A stretch of 64,000 nucleotides of DNA from Oerskovia merdavium (GCF_014836755.1 NZ_JACSQF010000011.1:1-64000); one strand, 5' to 3'; counted from the stretch's first letter, positions 19,150 through 30,079 are shown. Notes: generated by a model not told the origin, from the letters alone. Numbers and translations are program-made.

Positions 19150-19419
19150 GTGCCCCTCGACACTGCCACCAAGCAGCGCATCATGACCGAGTTCGCCACG
19201 AGCGAGGGCGACACCGGTTCGCCCGAGGTCCAGGTCGCGATGCTGACGCAGCGCATCAAGGACCTCACCGAGCACCTCAAGGAGCACAAGCACGACCACC
19301 ACAGCCGTCGTGGCCTGCTTCTCCTCGTCGGCCAGCGTCGCCGTCTCCTCGGCTACCTGCAGAAGGTCGACATCAACCGCTACCGCAGCCTCATCGAGCG
19401 CCTCGGTCTGCGTCGCTGA
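19150..19419 (+). CDS. rpsO: 30S ribosomal protein S15
   Basis: S15 is a primary 16S rRNA-binding protein of the small subunit. The 89-residue sequence is canonical: [15 protein letters not shown], the basic [16 protein letters not shown] loop, and [27 protein letters not shown] at 19150 is fixed by AGGAGAG immediately upstream and by homologue length. A hairpin follows within 15 nt, separating it partly from pnp. Confidence 0.98.
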   Translation: MPLDTATKQRIMTEFATSEGDTGSPEVQVAMLTQRIKDLTEHLKEHKHDHHSRRGLLLLVGQRRRLLGYLQKVDINRYRSLIERLGLRR

Positions 19420-19432
19420 CACCCCCTGACAC

Positions 19433-19458
19433 AGCCCGGTCCCACCAGGGACCGGGCT
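19433..19458 (+). terminator. Terminator/attenuator between rpsO and pnp
   Basis: An 11-bp perfect stem, AGCCCGGTCCC with GGGACCGGGCT, and a 4-nt loop stands 13 nt after rpsO. The rpsO-pnp pair is often joined by readthrough, so it may act as a partial terminator or an RNase processing site. Confidence 0.75.
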
Positions 19459-19642
19459 GGTCCGGTGTGATGTACCCGTAAGAAACCCACGCCGCCAGCC
19501 TTTCGTTCGGTCCTCGGTAGTGGCCCCCGGAACCCGCCTCGAGCGGGAAGACCGTGAGCCTCGATCGAAGACCGCCGAGCGTCGAGTGGATGCACCCTCG
19601 ACAGGCACCGAAGGCGGCACTTCGAGAGTGAGGAGGGCACCC

Positions 19643-21871
<2,229 letters not shown>

Positions 21872-21872
21872 C

Positions 21873-23212
21873 GTGCCCTGGAACCTTCCGCTCGTCCCCT
21901 CGGGCTCGCCCGAGGGTGAGCTGACCGCCGGGCAGGACGGGGCGACCATCCGTCGCTCCGTCCTGCCCCCCCCCCCCCCCCGGCCGGGGTTCGGGTCCTC
22001 ACCGAGTCGATGCCGGGCCTGCGCTCGGCGACCGTCGGGGCGTGGGTCGGCGTCGGCTCGCGCGACGAGACCGACGGTCACTTCGGCTCCACGCACTTCC
22101 TGGAGCACCTGCTCTTCAAGGGAACTGCACGCCGGTCCGCGATGGACATCGCCGAGGCGTTCGACGCCGTCGGTGGTGAGGCCAACGCCGCGACGGGCAA
22201 GGAGCACACCTGCTACTACGCTCGCGTGCTCGACTCCGACCTGCCGATGGCCGTGGACGTCATCACCGACATGGTGACCTCCGCACGCCTCGACGAGGAC
22301 GAGCTCGAGACCGAGCGAGGCGTGATCCTCGAAGAGCTCGCGATGAACGACGACGACCCCTCGGACGTCGTGCACGAGGAGTTCGCGCAGGCCGTCCTGG
22401 CCGGGCACCCCCTGGGGCGCCCGATCGGCGGCACGCCGGACACCATCAACGCCGTGCCGCGCAGCGCCGTCTGGGAGCACTACCAGTGGCACTACCGCCC
22501 GGAGACGCTCGTCGTCGCCGCGGCCGGTGGCGTCGACCACGACACGCTGTGCGAGCAGGTCGCGACCGCGCTCACGACCGGCGGCTGGGACCTCGACCCT
22601 GCCGGCACCCCGCGTGCCCGCCGCGACAACGCGGACGTGCAGGGCGTGGGGACGGAGGCCGTCGAGCTCACGATCCGTCGGACCGTCGAGCAGGCCAACG
22701 TCATCATCGGTGGCACGGGCCTGTCCGCGACCGACGACCGCCGCTTCACGCTCTCGGTGCTCAGCGCCGTCCTGGGTGGCGGCATGAGCTCGCGACTCTT
22801 CCAGGAGATCCGCGAGAAGCGTGGGCTCGCGTACTCGACGTACTCGTTCGCGTCGGGCCACGGCGGGATCGGGACGTTCGGCCTGTACGCAGGCTGCGCG
22901 CCCTCCAAGGTCGACCAGGTCACCGAGCTCATGACGAGCGAGCTCGAGAAGCTCGCCGAGTCGGGCATCACGGCCGCTGAGCTCGACCGGAGCATCGGTC
23001 AGCTCTCGGGCGGACTGGTGCTGGGGCTCGAGGACTCGGGTTCGCGCATGAGCCGCCTGGGCAAGTCGGAGCTCGTGTTCGGCGAGCTGCTGAGCGTGGC
23101 CGAGTCGCTCGACCGGATCCGTTCGGTGACGTCCGACGACGTGCGCAAGCTCGCGGAGGAGCTCGCCTCCCGTCCGCGCTCGACCGTGCGCGTGGGTCCC
23201 TTCGGGGACTGA
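21873..23212 (+). pseudogene. M16 family zinc metallopeptidase, frame broken by a C16 tract
   Basis: The gene after pnp in actinobacteria encodes an M16 (pitrilysin/MPP-like) peptidase. Its 5' end is intact from GTG 21873 (PWNLPLVPSGSPEG ... ATIRRSVL). The frame is lost at a run of 16 C (21966-21981) and resumes as AGVRVLTES followed by MPGLRSATVGAWVGVGSRDE. The zinc motif HFLEH and the downstream glutamate region ERGVILEELAMNDDD are intact in the second part, open from about 21983 to 23212. Reducing C16 to C2 (14 bases fewer) restores a continuous frame of about 440 residues. It may be a sequencing artefact, a true frameshift, or slippage-prone switching. Confidence 0.85.
21966..21981 (+). 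repeat. C16 homopolymer in the M16 peptidase gene
   Basis: Sixteen consecutive C fall exactly where the reading frame of the peptidase changes. Conserved flanks on both sides predict only two C at this place. Confidence 0.95.
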
Positions 23213-23229
23213 GTCTCACCAGGTGAGTC

Positions 23230-23266
23230 AGGAGGGCCGGTGCGCATCACGCGCACCGGTCCTCCT
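23230..23266 (+). terminator. Terminator after the M16 peptidase gene
   Basis: A 16-bp stem with a single G-T pair (AGGAGGGCCGGTGCGC with GCGCACCGGTCCTCCT) and a 5-nt loop lies 17 nt after the peptidase stop. The dapB -10 box follows immediately, so dapB starts a new transcript. Confidence 0.8.
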
Positions 23267-23289
23267 CGCGTTGCGGCTAGGGTTGTCGG

Positions 23290-24114
23290 GTGACCTCGAA
23301 CGACGTGACCCCAGGCCAGAGCGCTCCCCAGCCCACCCCGCAGCCCGCAGGCTCGACGCCCCTCAAGGTCGCCGTCCTGGGTGCGGCCGGGCGCATGGGG
23401 GCCACGGTGTGCGCGGCGGTCGAGGCCGCACCGGACCTGGAGCTGGTCGCGCGCATCGACGCCGGGGACGACCTGGCGCAGGTCGCCGCGGCGGGTGCCC
23501 AGGTCGCGGTCGACTTCACGGTCCCGTCGGTCACCGAGGACAACGTGCACGCGCTGATCGACCTCGGGGTCCACGCTGTCGTGGGCACCACGGGCTGGAC
23601 CGACGAGAGCCGTGGCCGCCTGATCGCGCACCTCGGGCGCCGGGCTGCCGAGGGCACGAGCGTCGGCGTGCTGATCGCTCCGAACTTCGGCCTGTCGGCG
23701 GTCCTGGCCATGACGTTCGCGGCCAAGGCCGCGCGCTACTTCGAGTCGGCCGAGGTCATCGAGCTGCACCACCCGAACAAGGTCGACGCGCCCAGCGGCA
23801 CAGCCACGCACACGGCCCACGCGATCGCCCGTTCGCGCGCGGAGGCCGGGCTCGGTGCGAGCCCCGACGCGACCGAGTCGGGCTGGGAGGCGCGCGGCGC
23901 CGACGTCGACGGGGTCCGAGTGCACGCGGTGCGCCTGCGCGGTCTGGTCGCGCACGAGGAGATCCTCTTCGGCAACGAGGGCGAGCAGCTGATCATCCGC
24001 CAGGACTCGTTCGACCGGGTGTCGTTCATGCCGGGCGTCCTGCTCGGCATCCGCGAGGTCGTCTCGCGCCCGGGCCTGACCGTCGGGCTCGAGAACGTCA
24101 TGGACCTCTCGTGA
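23290..24114 (+). CDS. dapB: 4-hydroxy-tetrahydrodipicolinate reductase DapB
   Basis: DapB reduces the DapA product with NAD(P)H in the lysine/diaminopimelate pathway. The 274-residue protein has the nucleotide-binding motif VLGAAGRMG after a short disordered N-terminus. VGTTGWTDE and the family signature ELHHPNKVDAPSGTA near residue 155, which holds the catalytic His/Lys, follow. GTG lies 6 nt after TAGGGT with no Shine-Dalgarno, so the mRNA is likely leaderless. Its stop overlaps the next gene by 4 nt. The partner dapA is about 7 kb away. Confidence 0.96.
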   Translation: MTSNDVTPGQSAPQPTPQPAGSTPLKVAVLGAAGRMGATVCAAVEAAPDLELVARIDAGDDLAQVAAAGAQVAVDFTVPSVTEDNVHALIDLGVHAVVGTTGWTDESRGRLIAHLGRRAAEGTSVGVLIAPNFGLSAVLAMTFAAKAARYFESAEVIELHHPNKVDAPSGTATHTAHAIARSRAEAGLGASPDATESGWEARGADVDGVRVHAVRLRGLVAHEEILFGNEGEQLIIRQDSFDRVSFMPGVLLGIREVVSRPGLTVGLENVMDLS

Positions 24115-24575
24115 GGAACCGCAAGGGCCTGATCGGGGCCGTGGTCGTCACGGCCCTCCTCGCGATCTACGTGTGGGCGATCCTGGGCCGTGCCCGTGGG
24201 CTCGTGAGCACGGGAGAGCCCGTGGGGATCGCGATCGGGATCGGCGTCCTGCTCATCCCGCTGCTCGTGATCGGCCTCATCGCGTGGGAGTTCTGGCTCG
24301 CCGTCACGGTCCAGAAGATGGCCGACGAGCTGGCGGCCGCGGACGAGCTGCCCGTCGACGACCTGCCGCGTTCGCCGGGCGGCCGCATCGACCGTGCCGC
24401 GGCGGACGCCGCGTTCGAGGAGCACCGCGCCCGCGCCGAGGAGCACCCCGACGACTGGCGCTCGTGGTACCACGTGGCGTTCGCGTACGACGCGTCGGGG
24501 GACCGCAAGCGGGCCCGCGCCATGCTGCGCAAGGCCGCGGGCATGTACCGCGCCGAGCGCAAGGCGTCTCGCTAG
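24111..24575 (+). CDS. Small membrane protein with C-terminal TPR-like helices
   Basis: This 154-residue protein has two transmembrane spans (about residues 7-24 and 36-60). A cytoplasmic C-terminal part contains EEHPDDWRSWYHVAFAYDASGDRKRARAMLRKAAGMY, a recognisable tetratricopeptide-like helix pair. GTG at 24111 overlaps the dapB stop (GTGA), so it is translationally coupled to dapB. The function is unknown. Its stop codon TAG forms part of the CTAG that begins the left end of the adjacent inverted-repeat element, so its last residues may have been changed by that insertion. Confidence 0.75.
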   Translation: MRNRKGLIGAVVVTALLAIYVWAILGRARGLVSTGEPVGIAIGIGVLLIPLLVIGLIAWEFWLAVTVQKMADELAAADELPVDDLPRSPGGRIDRAAADAAFEEHRARAEEHPDDWRSWYHVAFAYDASGDRKRARAMLRKAAGMYRAERKASR

Positions 24576-24638
24576 CGCGTGTCTCCCAAGTGGCGAGCGC
24601 CCAGCAGAGGCGCTGGGAGTCTGCCCCACCCTGGACAC

Positions 24639-24893
24639 GTGGGTAGCGATTCAGCCAAGGGGCCGTGGGTTGCGGCGCTCCCGAAAGGCGAACCCAGCAA
24701 GGTCTCCTTGGGTCGCCTGGTCCAAGCGGACGGCGGGCGCGACGACGCAGAGAACGAGTACTACGAGCGGGCGGCAGATCCGTCGGCAGACCGCATCGAA
24801 ACCGCTCAACGGCGATTCAGAGCGCAGTTCCGGCGCCGTCAACGCCACCGAGAGGCACGAGCGCGGAGAGACGAGATCCAGAGCTACGTCTAG
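24639..24893 (+). CDS. Hypothetical protein inside the inverted-repeat cassette
   Basis: This unrecognised ORF of 84 residues (from GTG 24639; a start at 24579 is also possible) is rich in Arg, Glu and Ala. Its C-terminus RRRQRHREARARRDEIQSYV is strongly basic and likely helical. A tract GRDDAENEYYERAADPSADRI lies in the middle. No signal peptide or membrane span is seen. It is convergent with the Imm10 gene and inside the same cassette. Base composition is less GC-rich than dapB. Coding status is plausible but unproven. Confidence 0.35.
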   Translation: MGSDSAKGPWVAALPKGEPSKVSLGRLVQADGGRDDAENEYYERAADPSADRIETAQRRFRAQFRRRQRHREARARRDEIQSYV

Positions 24894-24924
24894 GCGTTTC
24901 TCTAGCCGCTGAGCCGCTGAGCGA

Positions 24925-25266
24925 TCATGCGGTCGGCGCCACGATCCGGGGCAGGTGCTGCTCGATGATGCTGGCTGCATCGTCCACGGCGAGCTCGACC
25001 AGTCTGGGCAGTTCGAGCACCGCTGCTGCGTCAGGTGTCAACTCGAGCGCGAGGACGTCGCCCTGCATGGTGAACCGAACGAGGCCGCCATAGTGCACGG
25101 CGGCGCCACCACGCACGATGGCGTAGGTGTCCTGGCCGAGGGCCACGTCCTGCGGGTTGTGGGCCAACGAGCGTTGAAACTCGATCGTGTCTCCCGACTC
25201 GACGTCCAGCAGCACGATCGCCTCGTAGTTGTCCTCGATGCTGCGCGTAGAGCTCACCGTGATCAC
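24925..25266 (-). CDS. Imm10 family immunity protein
   Basis: Imm10 proteins are small immunity proteins found beside polymorphic or contact-dependent toxins. The 113-residue product shows the family pattern FQRSLAHNPQDVALGQDTYAIV followed by GGAAVHYGGLVRF, i.e. the QRS..D.QD..LG.DTY core and the YGG turn. No toxin gene is adjacent, so it is an orphan. It lies inside the inverted-repeat cassette at 24572-25333, which suggests it arrived as cargo. GTG 25266 was chosen over an upstream start because the conserved N-terminal strand ITVSSTRSIEDNYEAIVL begins there. Confidence 0.7.
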   Translation of the reverse strand: MITVSSTRSIEDNYEAIVLLDVESGDTIEFQRSLAHNPQDVALGQDTYAIVRGGAAVHYGGLVRFTMQGDVLALELTPDAAAVLELPRLVELAVDDAASIIEQHLPRIVAPTA

Positions 25267-25346
25267 AGCCGAGAGTCTGCCCCACCGAGAGACCATGGAT
25301 GCGCGGTCACCTGACCTGAGAGACACGCCCTAGCACGAGGCGCTCC

Positions 25347-25856
25347 TCAGATCGACGCGCTCCACCGGTGCTCGACGACGTCGCGCACCCCCGTGGCCAG
25401 CGTGCGGGTGCGGTGGTCGGGTCCCAGGCCCGCTCCTCCGAGGAACTGCTCGCGCGCGGAGTCGCCGTCGAGGATCCACGCCACGACCTCCTCCGAACCG
25501 TCCTGACGCAACCGGTCGACGGCTGCGGACAGGAGCCGCGACCCGTGCCCGGACCGCTGGTGGGACGGCTGTACCTCGAGCGCGACGAGCTGGCCCGGGG
25601 ACACGGCTGCGAAGCCGACGATCCGGTCCGCGGCGAGGGCCACGAGCACCGCGAAGCCCGGGCCGGGCGGGGACGAGACCGCCCCGGCCCACTGCTCCTG
25701 CATCCGGGGGACGTCGAGCGCGTCGATCACCGCTGCGCCCAGCACGTCGCCGTGCGCGGACCTCCACGACTCGATCTGGATCGCGGTGACCGCGACCTCG
25801 TCGCCGGGGACCGCCGGACGGACCGAGACATCTGCCGCCTCGCTGAAGAGAGCCAT
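25347..25856 (-). CDS. GNAT family N-acetyltransferase
   Basis: This 169-residue acyl-CoA-dependent acetyltransferase has the N-terminal pattern VSVRPAVPGDEVAVTAIQIESWRSAH. The acetyl-CoA-binding motif is in LVALEVQPSHQRSGHGSRLLSAAVDRL, near residue 105. The C-terminal part LGGAGLGPDHRTRTL is typical of the fold. The substrate cannot be predicted. ATG 25856 follows TAGGGT (25869-25864) by 7 nt, a leaderless layout. It sits just outside the right end of the inverted-repeat cassette. Confidence 0.85.
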   Translation of the reverse strand: MALFSEAADVSVRPAVPGDEVAVTAIQIESWRSAHGDVLGAAVIDALDVPRMQEQWAGAVSSPPGPGFAVLVALAADRIVGFAAVSPGQLVALEVQPSHQRSGHGSRLLSAAVDRLRQDGSEEVVAWILDGDSAREQFLGGAGLGPDHRTRTLATGVRDVVEHRWSASI

Positions 25857-25951
25857 TCGCCAGACCCTACCGGAGCGGCGTGCCCGGCCGTCGCGAGCGG
25901 CCTGGCGGGCACCGCGGCGGGCCGCCGGCGCGTCGACCGAGGACCTCGCCG

Positions 25952-26272
25952 TCAGGGGAACCCGAGAGCCCGCAGTCCCGCCGCGGTCGCGGCCGCGAGC
26001 ACGACGACGAGCAGGAACGGGGCACGCAGCGCGAGCGCGACGGCTGCGACGCCGAGCGCCGGCAGCCGGGCGTCGATCGCGATGCCCTGCCCGTCCCCGA
26101 CGGTCTGGACCGCGACGAGCGCTGCGAGCAGGGACGCCGTGACCAGTGCCGCGGTGCGCGAGACGCGGTCGGACGCGAGCCAGTGCTCGGGGATGAGGTG
26201 CCCGGCGAGCTTGAGGCCCAGGCACACGAGGGACGCAGCGACCACGGTGGCCCACAGGGCGGCGTCGGACAT
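25952..26272 (-). CDS. azlD: AzlD family branched-chain amino acid export subunit
   Basis: AzlD is the small subunit of the AzlCD exporter of branched-chain amino acids and analogues. The 106-residue protein is almost entirely hydrophobic, with about four spans, and carries CLGLKLAGHLIPEHWL in the first loop, typical of the family. Its ATG overlaps the azlC stop codon by 1 nt, so the subunits are translationally coupled. Confidence 0.85.
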   Translation of the reverse strand: MSDAALWATVVAASLVCLGLKLAGHLIPEHWLASDRVSRTAALVTASLLAALVAVQTVGDGQGIAIDARLPALGVAAVALALRAPFLLVVVLAAATAAGLRALGFP

Positions 26273-27192
26273 CAGGGCTCCTCGGGACGGTCGGTCGCTG
26301 CGGGCAGGTCACCTGGGCCGCCCGGCTCATCCGGATCACCGGGGTCGGGCGAGCCGGGCGACGCCTCGCCGGCACGGTCCTGCGGGGCGCTCGCTGCGCC
26401 GTCGGGCACGTACTCCGTGACCGTGACGGGCTGCCTGGGCTGCCGGGCGACCTGGCCGACCACGATCGCGACGGCCCCCGCCGCCAGGACGGGGACGCCC
26501 GGAGGGACGAACGGGAGCAGCACGACCGCGACGACCACGGCCAGGGCCGCGGTGAGCTGCATGACGCGGCTCGCGAGCCGCGGCCACACGAGCGCGAGGA
26601 ACGCGGCCCCGGCGGCGGCGTCGAGGCCCCATGCCTTGGGGTCGCCCATGGCGTCGCCTGCGAGCGCCCCGATCAGCGTGAGCAGGTTCCAGACGACGAA
26701 GATGCCGATCCCTGTCCACCAGAACCCCGCACGGAACGCGGCGCGGCTCTTCTGGGCCGTGGCGACCGCGGTCGACTCGTCGATCGTGAGGTGGGCCGCG
26801 AGCACGCGCCGCCAGCCGTGGAGCGCGAGCAGCGGCGAGAGCTGGGCGCCGTAGAGGGTGTTGCGCAGGCCGAGCAGCCCGGCCGTCGTGATCGCTGCTG
26901 CGGACGTGCCGCCCGAGGCGACGACGCCGATGAGCGCGAACTGCGAGCCGCCCGAGAACAGGAGCAGGCTGAGCACCATGGTCTGCGCGAGGTTCAGCCC
27001 CGCGACGACCGCGAGCGCCCCGAACGAGACGCCGTAGAGCCCGGTGGCGACCGAGACGGACACGGCCTGCCGGACGGCGGCGCGGACCTCGAGGCGGTCC
27101 TCGTCCCCGACGGGGCGCGCAGCCCACGACGACCGACCGGAGCCGTCGCCGGACGAGGCAGCGTCCGGGGAGGGCTCCGGGGTGGTCGTCAT
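26272..27192 (-). CDS. azlC: AzlC family branched-chain amino acid exporter, large subunit
   Basis: This 306-residue membrane protein has about seven or eight spans. AzlC signatures include GLYGVSFGALAVVAGLNLAQTM, LLFSGGSQFALIGVV and LRNTLYGAQLSPLL, with the conserved LTIDESTAVATAQ. With AzlD it should export branched-chain amino acids or toxic analogues. A hydrophilic C-terminal tail of about 60 residues, rich in Pro, Gly and Asp, is longer than usual. It has no obvious regulator nearby. Confidence 0.85.
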   Translation of the reverse strand: MTTTPEPSPDAASSGDGSGRSSWAARPVGDEDRLEVRAAVRQAVSVSVATGLYGVSFGALAVVAGLNLAQTMVLSLLLFSGGSQFALIGVVASGGTSAAAITTAGLLGLRNTLYGAQLSPLLALHGWRRVLAAHLTIDESTAVATAQKSRAAFRAGFWWTGIGIFVVWNLLTLIGALAGDAMGDPKAWGLDAAAGAAFLALVWPRLASRVMQLTAALAVVVAVVLLPFVPPGVPVLAAGAVAIVVGQVARQPRQPVTVTEYVPDGAASAPQDRAGEASPGSPDPGDPDEPGGPGDLPAATDRPEEP

Positions 27193-27223
27193 CGTCCGCT
27201 CCAGGTCGGGGGTCGGGTCGGGG

Positions 27224-27844
27224 TCAGTGCGCGGGCGAGAGCTGCGGGTCGGGCTCGGCCTCGCCGGCGGCGACCGCGTTGGCGGCCCGCTGGTGCGCGG
27301 TGAGCGACATGCGGTCGATGACGGCGAGCGCCAGGGCGCTGACGACGAACGCGAGGTGGATGACCACCTGCCAGAGCATCTGCTGCTCGGGCACCCGGGC
27401 GCTGTCGATGAACGTGCGCAGCAGGTGGATCGACGAGATCCCGATGATCGACATCGCGAGCTTCGTCTTGAGGACGTTCGCGTTGACGTGGCTCAGCCAC
27501 TCGGGCTGGTCGGGGTGGTCGTCGAGACGGATGCGGGAGACGAAGGTCTCGTAGCCACCCACGATCACCATGATCAGGAGGTTGGAGATCATGACGACGT
27601 CGACGAGCCCGAGGACGTAGAGCATGGTGTCCGCCTCGGTGAGCCCGTGGCCGGAGAAGGCGCCCTCCGTGAGGTGCCAGAGCTCCTTCATGAACTGCCA
27701 GACGTAGACGACCTGCGCGACGATGAGCCCGAGGTACAGGGGGACCTGGAGCCATCGGGAGGCGAAGATGAAGTAGCCGAGCGAGATGGTGGCGGGGTGC
27801 TGCTTTCCGGTCAGTGCGGGGTGGTTCGGGGTGGTCGAGGCCAC
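27224..27844 (-). CDS. UPF0114 (YqhA-type) membrane protein
   Basis: This 206-residue protein has four transmembrane spans and the UPF0114/TIGR00645 patterns [43 protein letters not shown] and [24 protein letters not shown]. The function of the family is not established. A GTG start is used with GGAG 8 nt upstream on the minus strand. It follows the dehydrogenase gene on the same strand, with an 85-nt gap. Confidence 0.82.
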   Translation of the reverse strand: MASTTPNHPALTGKQHPATISLGYFIFASRWLQVPLYLGLIVAQVVYVWQFMKELWHLTEGAFSGHGLTEADTMLYVLGLVDVVMISNLLIMVIVGGYETFVSRIRLDDHPDQPEWLSHVNANVLKTKLAMSIIGISSIHLLRTFIDSARVPEQQMLWQVVIHLAFVVSALALAVIDRMSLTAHQRAANAVAAGEAEPDPQLSPAH

Positions 27845-27929
27845 GTGCGGTACTCCGGTGGTGTGCGAGGTCTGCCGGGCGCGAGCCCGGTCGTTCTATC
27901 GCTTTTACGGTATCAATCCCTGACCTTGC

Positions 27930-29408
27930 TCAGAGCGCGACGTACACGGTCTCGAGGTACTCCTCGAGCCCCGCCTCGCCGCCCTCGCGGCCCAGACCGG
28001 ACTGCTTCATGCCGCCGAACGGTGCGCTCGCGTCGGACACGAGGCCCCGGTTGATCCCGATCATCCCGGCCTCGACCTCCTCGCCGACCCGCATCGCGCG
28101 CGCCAGGTCGCGGGTGTAGGCGTAGGCCGCGAGGCCGTACTCGGTGTCGTTGGCCAGCGCGATGCCCTCGTCGTCGTCGGCGAACGCGACGATCGGCGCG
28201 ACCGGGCCGAAGATCTCCTCGGTGACCACGCGCGAGTCCGCGTCGACCCCGGTCAGGACCGTGGGGGAGTAGAAGTGGCCGGGGGAGCGCGGCCGGTCGC
28301 CACCCGTGAGCACCTGGGCGCCCTCGTCGGACGCGACAGAGACGAGCTCGTCGACCTTGTCGACCGCCTTGCGCTCGATGAGCGGCCCGACCTTGACGCC
28401 CTCCTCGCTGCCCGGCCCCACGCGCAGCTCGCCGAACGCCCGGGCGAGGCGCTGACCGAAGTCGCGCGCTACGGCGTCGTGCACCAGGAAGCGGTTGGCC
28501 GCCACGCAGCTCTGACCCGTGTTGCGGAGCTTGGCGACCAGCGCGCCCTCGACCGCGGCGTCGAGGTCCGCGTCCGCGAAGACGAGGAACGGCGCGTTGC
28601 CGCCCAGCTCCATCGAGGTCCGCAGGACCTGGTCGGCGGCTCCCTTGAGGAGCGTGCGGCCCACGCCCGTGGACCCCGTGAAGGAGAGCTTGCGCAGGCG
28701 CGGGTCCGCGAGCAGGGGCGAGGTCACCTCGGCGGCCGACGACGTCGGCACGACGTTGACCACGCCCGTCGGCAGGCCCCGGTCCTCGAGGTGCCCGCGG
28801 ATGATCTCCGCGACCAGGGACGTCGTGAGCGGCGTGAGGTGCGCGGGCTTGATCACGACCGTGCAGCCCGCGGCGAGCGCCGGTCCGATCTTGCGCGTGG
28901 CCATGGCGATGGGGAAGTTCCACGGCGTGATGAGCAGCGCGGGGCCCACCGGGCGCCGCGAGACGAGCTGCCGGTTGGCCCCGCTCGGTGCCGTGCGGAC
29001 CAGGCCGTCGGTGCGCACGGCCTGCTCGGCGTACCAGCGCAGGAACTCGGCCCCGTACACGACCTCGGCGCGGGCCTCGGCGAGCGGCTTGCCGCACTCG
29101 GCCGTGATGAGCGCAGCGATGTCGTCGGCGCGGGCCGTGAGCGTCGCGAAGACGGCGCGCAGCAGCTCGGAGCGCTCGCGCGGCGCGACGGCGCGCCAGG
29201 CCGGGGCCGCGGCGTGCGCGGCCTCCAGGGCGCGCAGGCCGTCGGCGGGGCTCGCGTCCGAGACGTCGAACAGGACCTCCTCGGTCGCCGGGTCCGCGAC
29301 CTCGAACGTCCGTCCGGCCTCGGCCGGCCCCCACTGGCCACCGATCAGCAGCCCGGTCGGCAGGTGCGAGACCAGGGCGGGGGACAGGGCGTTCGTGGCG
29401 GGCGACAT
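27930..29408 (-). CDS. gabD: NAD(P)-dependent succinate-semialdehyde dehydrogenase family protein
   Basis: This 492-residue aldehyde dehydrogenase should oxidise succinate semialdehyde (the last step of GABA use) or a related aldehyde. The cofactor region shows ITPWNFPIAMATRKIGPALAAGCTVVIKPA and FTGSTGVGRTL. The catalytic Glu267 lies in MELGGNAPF and the nucleophile Cys301 in NTGQSCVAANRF. The C-terminal region SDASAPFGGMKQSGLGREGG is typical of GabD-like enzymes. ATG 29408 sits 6 nt after TGATACT on the minus strand, suggesting a leaderless mRNA. No GABA aminotransferase is adjacent, so the precise aldehyde is inferred only from family. Confidence 0.85.
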   Translation of the reverse strand: MSPATNALSPALVSHLPTGLLIGGQWGPAEAGRTFEVADPATEEVLFDVSDASPADGLRALEAAHAAAPAWRAVAPRERSELLRAVFATLTARADDIAALITAECGKPLAEARAEVVYGAEFLRWYAEQAVRTDGLVRTAPSGANRQLVSRRPVGPALLITPWNFPIAMATRKIGPALAAGCTVVIKPAHLTPLTTSLVAEIIRGHLEDRGLPTGVVNVVPTSSAAEVTSPLLADPRLRKLSFTGSTGVGRTLLKGAADQVLRTSMELGGNAPFLVFADADLDAAVEGALVAKLRNTGQSCVAANRFLVHDAVARDFGQRLARAFGELRVGPGSEEGVKVGPLIERKAVDKVDELVSVASDEGAQVLTGGDRPRSPGHFYSPTVLTGVDADSRVVTEEIFGPVAPIVAFADDDEGIALANDTEYGLAAYAYTRDLARAMRVGEEVEAGMIGINRGLVSDASAPFGGMKQSGLGREGGEAGLEEYLETVYVAL

Positions 29409-29685
29409 GCTTCGAGTATCACGCGACCTGCGCGGGTTCGCATCGATGGGCTGCCAGAGGACGTCAGGGTGCCGGTGCTCGGTGGCATGGCACGTGCAGG
29501 CGGTGGGGCCCGCTGCCGGGGGGGGGATGGGGCGGGATCCGTGGTTTGCACGCTTCGTAGGTATTTGCACTGGGGTCCTGGTGAGTTCTAGTGTCCTGGT
29601 ACCACCGCTGACTGGATGTTCGCTGAGAGCCGGATTGGGGCCCGCCCGCAGGGGGTGTGTGGGTTTCGGTTCGTGGCCATCATTG
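29409..29685. other. Non-coding stretch before the toxin-like remnant
   Basis: No convincing gene is seen here. It holds the likely promoter of the dehydrogenase (29415-29420 on the minus strand), a G9 run at 29518-29526, and the upstream region of the decayed secreted-protein gene. Base composition falls noticeably from about 29530 onward. Confidence 0.5.
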
Positions 29686-30079
29686 ATGACGGGTGCGCGG
29701 CGTACGGAGCGGCGGCCCGTGGTCTCGTTGTCCTTGTCTGGTGTTCGATCCAGGTTTTCTGTACTCCGTGTGCGTCGTTGTGGTGCGGCTCTTGGGCTTT
29801 CGGTGGTCCCGGTTTCCGGGCTTGTGCAGGCTGGGGTTGCTGCGAGTGCCACTTCCGAGGCTGCTGCGAGGTGCGCTGAGGCCGCAACCCTTGCTGACGA
29901 AGCCGCGCGGGTCGCGGTGTCGTGCGGTCATGAGGTGGAGACGTCTGCGGTGGCGCGGCACGGATGTCAATGGCGGGTGGCAGGACCTCGACACGAGTGT
30001 CGTTGACGGTTCTGAGTGGTTGGGCGTGGTGGCTCCGGCTCTGGCGATGTCGTGGACGGGTGGAATTCTTGATGACTGA
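29686..30079 (+). pseudogene. Remnant N-terminus of a large secreted RHS/polymorphic-toxin-like protein
   Basis: From ATG 29686 one frame encodes a signal-peptide-like start (RRCGAALGLSVVPVSGLVQAGVAASA) and then AAARCAEAATLADEAARVAVSCGHEVE. After about 29945 homology continues in another frame as GTDVNGGWQDLDTSVVDGSE, then VVAPALAMSWTGG, ending at a stop at 30079. The Cys-rich 'EAL..SCG.EVE' start followed by 'V.TDV.G.W..VDTSLV' and a 'PM.FSGG' segment is how very long actinobacterial RHS/DNRLRE wall proteins begin. The thousands of residues expected downstream are missing. A frameshift, an internal loss and a 3' truncation are all visible. GC is lower than in flanking core genes. Confidence 0.5.

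Larger units (their letters stand above)
24572..25333. mobile_element. Inverted-repeat-bracketed cassette carrying an Imm10 gene
   Basis: The left end (24572-24591, CTAGCGCGTGTCTCCCAAGT) matches the right end read on the other strand (25333-25314) at 17 of 20 positions. Both ends begin with CTAG, a plausible target site. GAGTCTGCCCCACC also recurs inside both ends, at about 24618 and 25272. The 762-bp unit has no transposase but encodes one unknown ORF and an Imm10 protein. Ends of this kind resemble those of IS5-type elements as far as I recall, so it may be a non-autonomous derivative moved in trans, or the scar of one. Confidence 0.5.

Noticed and set aside
24579-24638. An earlier GTG start for the hypothetical gene in the inverted-repeat cassette
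   Set aside because: It would start inside the terminal repeat of the element; the later GTG at 24639 is simpler, though coding is uncertain either way.
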